A DNA stretch of 8,494 bases from Chitinophagales bacterium (GTDB lineage Bacteria; Bacteroidota; Bacteroidia; Chitinophagales; UBA2359): assembly GCA_020629335.1 (NCBI GenBank), contig JAHDDN010000231.1:1-8494 (forward strand). The letters are read 5' to 3'. Position numbers and translations under genes: made by a program. Of the stretch, positions 5,773 to 8,494 are shown piece after piece; the first letter of the stretch is position 1; every line of letters begins with the position of its first letter. Under the pieces are notes generated by a model that ran no database searches, was not told where the DNA came from, and saw only the letters and a program-made list of their open reading frames with translations.

Positions 5773-7218
5773 TTAAAATTGGAAATAAATAAATGAACTA
5801 GAGTTAAATGCACCAAAGGAAAGTATCGCTAATCCCAGCAACACATATGTTGCCCATCTGACTCCAGTATGTTTACTAAATAGCGGATTTTTCCACCCAA
5901 ACACTTCTTGACAAAAATGTATGGCTACTAAAAGACTGGCAAAAACCACTACCGTCCAAAATTGATAATGAAAATTAGGGAACATATCAAACTTGAATTG
6001 ATAAGGCTTTATATTAAACATGCTTTTTATCATATAAAAAGCATCTCCTACTGTCTGCGCTCTAAAAAAGACCCAACTTATGCAAACAAGCACAAATGTT
6101 GTTACAACTTGAATTGTTTTGTGTAAAACACTTAATTTATTTAAGCCTGTTTGTGCATTAAATCGTTTAAAAAATGGCTCCATCATTATTGCTAATACCA
6201 AGTAAGCTCCATGTAAAAAGCCCCAAACAATAAAGGTCCAATTGGCTCCGTGCCATAGTCCACTTACCACAAATGTCACCATCAGGTTATAATACCAACG
6301 CCATTTGACTACCCGATTACCTCCTAATGGAATGTAGCAGTAATCCCTAAACCAAGTAGATAGTGAGATATGCCATCTTTGCCAAAACTCTCTTATAGAA
6401 TTCGCAAAATAGGGTCTATTAAAATTTTGCATCAAATCGTATCCCATTACCTTTGCAGCCCCAATGGCAATGATAGAGTAGCCTGCAAAATCACAAAATA
6501 TTTGATAAGCAAAGAAGATCGTTGCTACAATTACCTCAAAACCTTGATACTTTTCGGGACGGGCATAGACCTTGTCTACTATTCCTACAGCATTATCAGC
6601 TATCACTAATTTAAGGAAAAAACCCCAAAACATCATTCTTAGGCCGTCTACCACCCTGGCATAGTCAAATTGGAAAGTCTGTTTTAGCTGAGGAATCAGT
6701 CTATCGGGCCGTTCAATAGGGCCTGCGACTAATTGTGGAAAGAAAGATACATAGAGGGCAAAAATGCCAAAATGCTTTTCAGCTTTAATCTTACCATTAT
6801 AAACATCAACACTATAACTCAAGGTTTGGAAGGTATAAAATGAGATTCCTACAGGTAATAATAATTTGAAGGCAGGGATCGCCTCTCCAATATTAATTAC
6901 GCTTAGTAAGGAATTAATACTACTGCCAAAAAAATCAAGGTATTTGAAAGTAAATAGTAAGCCTAAGTTGACAAATAAACTTAGATATAACCATTTACGT
7001 CTGTCTGATTTTTCTTCTAAATCACTCATCTTTCGGGCAGCAAAATAATCTACTACCGTTGATAACATAATCAAAAAGGCATATTCTACTTTCCAGCACA
7101 TATAAAAGTAATAGCTGGCTATCAACAACAAAATCCATCTATACTTAGGTGGACATAAAAAATATAGAAATATGACAATTGGAAAAAACAGACAAAATGC
7201 TAGTGAGTTAAACAGCAT
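5773..7218 (-). CDS. MBOAT-family O-acyltransferase (AlgI/DltB-like)
   Basis: A 481-residue polytopic membrane protein with roughly ten hydrophobic segments and the usual length for AlgI-type acyltransferases. Diagnostic stretches are LLPVGISFYTFQTLSY (120-135), SFFPQLVAGPIERPD (158-172), IREFWQRWHISLSTWFRDY (275-293), YIPLGGNR (295-302) and VSGLWHGANWTFIVWGFLHG (318-337). His323 in SGLWHG is the invariant MBOAT catalytic histidine; His283 is the second conserved one. Such proteins take an acyl group from a cytoplasmic donor and pass it across the inner membrane, usually to an SGNH partner, which is the next gene 12 bases away. The pair probably acetylates or acylates a surface polysaccharide. 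With no glycan synthesis genes in view, alginate, teichoic acid or peptidoglycan cannot be chosen, so I give no symbol. It is the first gene of the cluster; a hairpin repeat lies upstream. Confidence 0.95.
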   Translation of the reverse strand: MLFNSLAFCLFFPIVIFLYFLCPPKYRWILLLIASYYFYMCWKVEYAFLIMLSTVVDYFAARKMSDLEEKSDRRKWLYLSLFVNLGLLFTFKYLDFFGSSINSLLSVINIGEAIPAFKLLLPVGISFYTFQTLSYSVDVYNGKIKAEKHFGIFALYVSFFPQLVAGPIERPDRLIPQLKQTFQFDYARVVDGLRMMFWGFFLKLVIADNAVGIVDKVYARPEKYQGFEVIVATIFFAYQIFCDFAGYSIIAIGAAKVMGYDLMQNFNRPYFANSIREFWQRWHISLSTWFRDYCYIPLGGNRVVKWRWYYNLMVTFVVSGLWHGANWTFIVWGFLHGAYLVLAIMMEPFFKRFNAQTGLNKLSVLHKTIQVVTTFVLVCISWVFFRAQTVGDAFYMIKSMFNIKPYQFKFDMFPNFHYQFWTVVVFASLLVAIHFCQEVFGWKNPLFSKHTGVRWATYVLLGLAILSFGAFNSSSFIYFQF

Positions 7219-7245
7219 AATGTAGGATTAGTCTTGTAAAATAAT

Positions 7246-7411
7246 GTAAGTAGCTAACAGTAATTATTTCTGCAATTCTGATGGCTTATTTTTAGCTTAT
7301 ACTGCGTTATTTTTCTTAGCAATAGCCCTGCTATTACTTGCTAAAAATGCCTTGTCTAAGCAAAAAATAGTCTCATCAAGAATACCGAAATAATTACTAT
7401 CAACTACTTAT
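7246..7411. repeat. long imperfect hairpin repeat between truB and the MBOAT gene
   Basis: Arms at 7246-7270 and 7387-7411 match at 21 of 25 positions, including an uninterrupted AGTAATTATTTC block. Inside them a second pairing layer is visible (ATTCTGATGG...CTTA against TAAGCAAAAAATAG...CATCAAGAAT). At the tip is TTAGCAATAGC-CCT-GCTATTACTTGCTAA, with AATAGC/GCTATT (7321-7326, 7330-7335) forming the top helix. The whole could fold as one hairpin of about 166 bases. It shares short blocks with the smaller inverted repeat at 2302-2384. It fills most of the 279-base gap between truB and the MBOAT gene. The flanks (7219-7245 and 7412-7497) hold nothing else clear apart from a TAACTTTG match on the minus strand at 7493-7500, a weak -7 candidate overlapping the truB stop. 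Confidence 0.75.
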
Positions 7412-7497
7412 TTAATAAAATACCAACTCACAAAATATAAATATTTACTTTATGTTCAAACTAAAATCTTCAATATAGTCCCCTACTTTAGGCAAAG

Positions 7498-8202
7498 TTA
7501 ATCTTTTTGGCTGCGGACTAATTTGACGAACTCATTAATATCCCAAGCACTTTCTACATCAAATTCACCAATTTTGGTTCTTCTTAGGGTGCTTAGATAG
7601 GCTCCACAGCCAAGAGATTTTCCAAAATCATTGGCTAAGGAACGAATATAGGTGCCTTTACCACAAACTACTCTAAAATGAACAAAGGGGCCTTCAAACT
7701 TAGTAATTTCAAACTCCTCTATCAATACTGTACGGATTTTGGGTTTTAGCTCTACTCCCTCTCGAACTAAGTTATACATTCTTTTGCCTTCTACTTTGAG
7801 TGCAGAGTACAATGGAGCCGCCTGTTCTATTGGGCCTATGAATTGTGCTACATTTGCATGGATCAAGTCTTCAGTAATGTTGCTTATATCACAAACTGCC
7901 TCTTCTTCTGTTTCTGTATCAAAGGATGGAGTGGTGGCTCCTAATTTAAAGGAACCAGTATATTCTTTAAATTGGCCTTGTAAGGATTCTATCTTTTTAG
8001 TAAAACGTCCTGTACAAAGGATTAACAAGCCTGTTGCTCTTGGATCAAGGGTTCCCGCATGGCCTACCTTTGTTTTTTTGCCTAAGTAGTATCTGACAGA
8101 TCTCCGCACCTTGTTAACCACATCAAATGAGGTCCAATCTAATGGTTTATCCAATAATAGTATTTCTCCTGTTTGAAAATCGAATTGATCTTTTTTTTCC
8201 AT
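7498..8202 (-). CDS. truB: tRNA pseudouridine(55) synthase TruB
   Basis: TruB converts U55 in the T-loop of tRNAs to pseudouridine. The 234-residue protein begins with GEILLLDKPLDWTSFDVVNK (12-31), the usual family opening. It carries the catalytic motif GHAGTLDPRATG (47-58) with the nucleophile Asp53, the second conserved block YSALKVEGKRMYNLVREG (132-149) and CGKGTYIRSLANDFG (180-194). It is shorter than E. coli TruB (314 residues) and has no visible C-terminal PUA-type extension, which is usual for the short Bacteroidetes form. ATG8202 is chosen; a TTG three codons upstream is in frame but overlaps a good -7 promoter box. It is transcribed away from the acidic-protein gene, whose terminator lies upstream, and is separated from the MBOAT cluster by a hairpin repeat, so it is probably its own unit. 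Confidence 0.97.
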   Translation of the reverse strand: MEKKDQFDFQTGEILLLDKPLDWTSFDVVNKVRRSVRYYLGKKTKVGHAGTLDPRATGLLILCTGRFTKKIESLQGQFKEYTGSFKLGATTPSFDTETEEEAVCDISNITEDLIHANVAQFIGPIEQAAPLYSALKVEGKRMYNLVREGVELKPKIRTVLIEEFEITKFEGPFVHFRVVCGKGTYIRSLANDFGKSLGCGAYLSTLRRTKIGEFDVESAWDINEFVKLVRSQKD

Positions 8203-8208
8203 GGACTG

Positions 8209-8216
8209 CAAATATA
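8209..8216 (-). promoter_or_regulatory. TATATTTG, -7 promoter element directly before truB
   Basis: An exact minus-strand match to TAnnTTTG, identical to the octamer before the lipoprotein gene. It ends only six bases before ATG8202, so a transcript from it would be leaderless or nearly so. No TTG is evident at the -33 distance, so the match may be fortuitous. Confidence 0.4.
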
Positions 8217-8275
8217 AGCAAATGGACAGAATTAATTAAGAAGGTGAGTGGAGTTCATTTAAGGCTGCACTGAAT

Positions 8276-8308
8276 AAAAAAAGCCTACCCTCAGTTGAGA
8301 GCAGGCTT
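8276..8308 (-). terminator. Rho-independent terminator downstream of the acidic-protein gene
   Basis: On the minus strand, AAGCCTGCTCTC pairs with its partner (12 pairs, two of them G-U) around an AACT tetraloop, followed by a run of seven T (8276-8282 on the plus strand as A). It lies about 75 bases after the stop of the minus-strand gene at the window edge and isolates it from truB. A smaller hairpin, CTTAGAG/CTCTAAG (8331-8337, 8347-8353), lies in the same 3' region. Confidence 0.85.
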
Positions 8309-8383
8309 AAATTCTACTACTTAATAAATCCTTAGAGTCATAATTGCTCTAAGATATCCACATTCTTAACTTAAATTTTATTT

Positions 8384-8494
8384 TTATGGACGATCTATAT
8401 CGTAACGACCATCTTCGTCTGTATCGATTTCGATATCACCCCAAGGACGATCAATATCAAGAACTGGTCTATCATCATCGTCATCATCTTCGTC
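8384..8494 (-). CDS. C-terminal end of a highly acidic protein (partial)
   Basis: Only the last 36 codons and the TAA (8384-8386) are in the window; the gene continues past the right edge. The visible tail starts DEDDDDDDRP and contains DIDRP twice, separated by WGDIEIDTDEDGRY. Within it, DTDEDGRYD matches the calcium-binding loop pattern DxDxDGxxD of EF-hand and dockerin-like repeats. Such acidic, Asp-rich tails are typical of exported proteins, but nothing N-terminal can be seen, so location and function are unknown. The open frame, a stop in a sensible place and a strong terminator 75 bases on support a real gene. The acidic run could also be simple low-complexity sequence, with the calcium-loop match by chance. 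Confidence 0.75.
   Translation of the reverse strand, partial: DEDDDDDDRPVLDIDRPWGDIEIDTDEDGRYDIDRP

Noticed and set aside
7739..8089. 116-codon open frame on the plus strand inside truB
   Set aside because: It is antisense to a certain truB gene and shows no recognisable family or hydrophobic pattern of its own.

Overview
The window looks like an AT-rich chromosome segment from the Bacteroidota. The evidence is the families present (short TruB without an obvious C-terminal extension, Bacteroidetes-style RibF), the lack of Shine-Dalgarno sequences before the start codons, two TAnnTTTG-type -7 boxes, and dispersed hairpin repeats of a style I associate with this phylum. A Saprospiraceae-like host is my best guess, from memory of similar gene and repeat content, and is unverified. 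Several reading frames open with TTG a few codons before a better ATG; I used the ATG in each case.

Left part, 1-2430. A possible gene end on the + strand (stop at 52-54) is followed directly by a composite hairpin repeat (copy A, 53-271). A long, very AT-rich non-coding stretch follows (272-968), with small direct and inverted repeats that may control the next gene. Then come a Crp/Fnr-family regulator (969-1676) with its own terminator, and a small lipoprotein gene (1819-2301) behind a TATATTTG box. The lipoprotein gene ends in a hairpin repeat and a bidirectional terminator (2391-2428). Copy B of the composite repeat (2429-2640) lies on the other side of that terminator, in opposite orientation, directly downstream of ribF.

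Right part, 2641-8494, all on the minus strand. In transcription order it holds: the end of a very acidic protein with an EF-hand/dockerin-like calcium loop, its terminator, truB, a 25-bp-armed hairpin repeat, and then a tight gene cluster. The cluster is an MBOAT O-acyltransferase, an SGNH (DltD/AlgX-like) acyltransferase partner with a lysine-rich tail, a cyclic-nucleotide-binding domain fused to a Schlafen AlbA_2 domain, and ribF. Gaps of 12, 19 and 58 bases suggest co-transcription, with ribF's 3' end carrying repeat copy B.

How the genes fit together. The MBOAT/SGNH pair probably acylates a surface glycan or polymer. TruB and RibF are housekeeping (tRNA pseudouridine 55; FMN and FAD). 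The two cyclic-nucleotide-domain proteins differ: the Crp/Fnr regulator lacks the phosphate-binding arginine of true cAMP receptors, whereas the AlbA_2 fusion keeps it. The fusion is the best candidate here for a little-described nucleotide-gated effector. The most striking non-coding signal is the pair of composite repeats, whose hairpin stems differ between copies yet remain perfectly self-complementary around a nearly identical loop.
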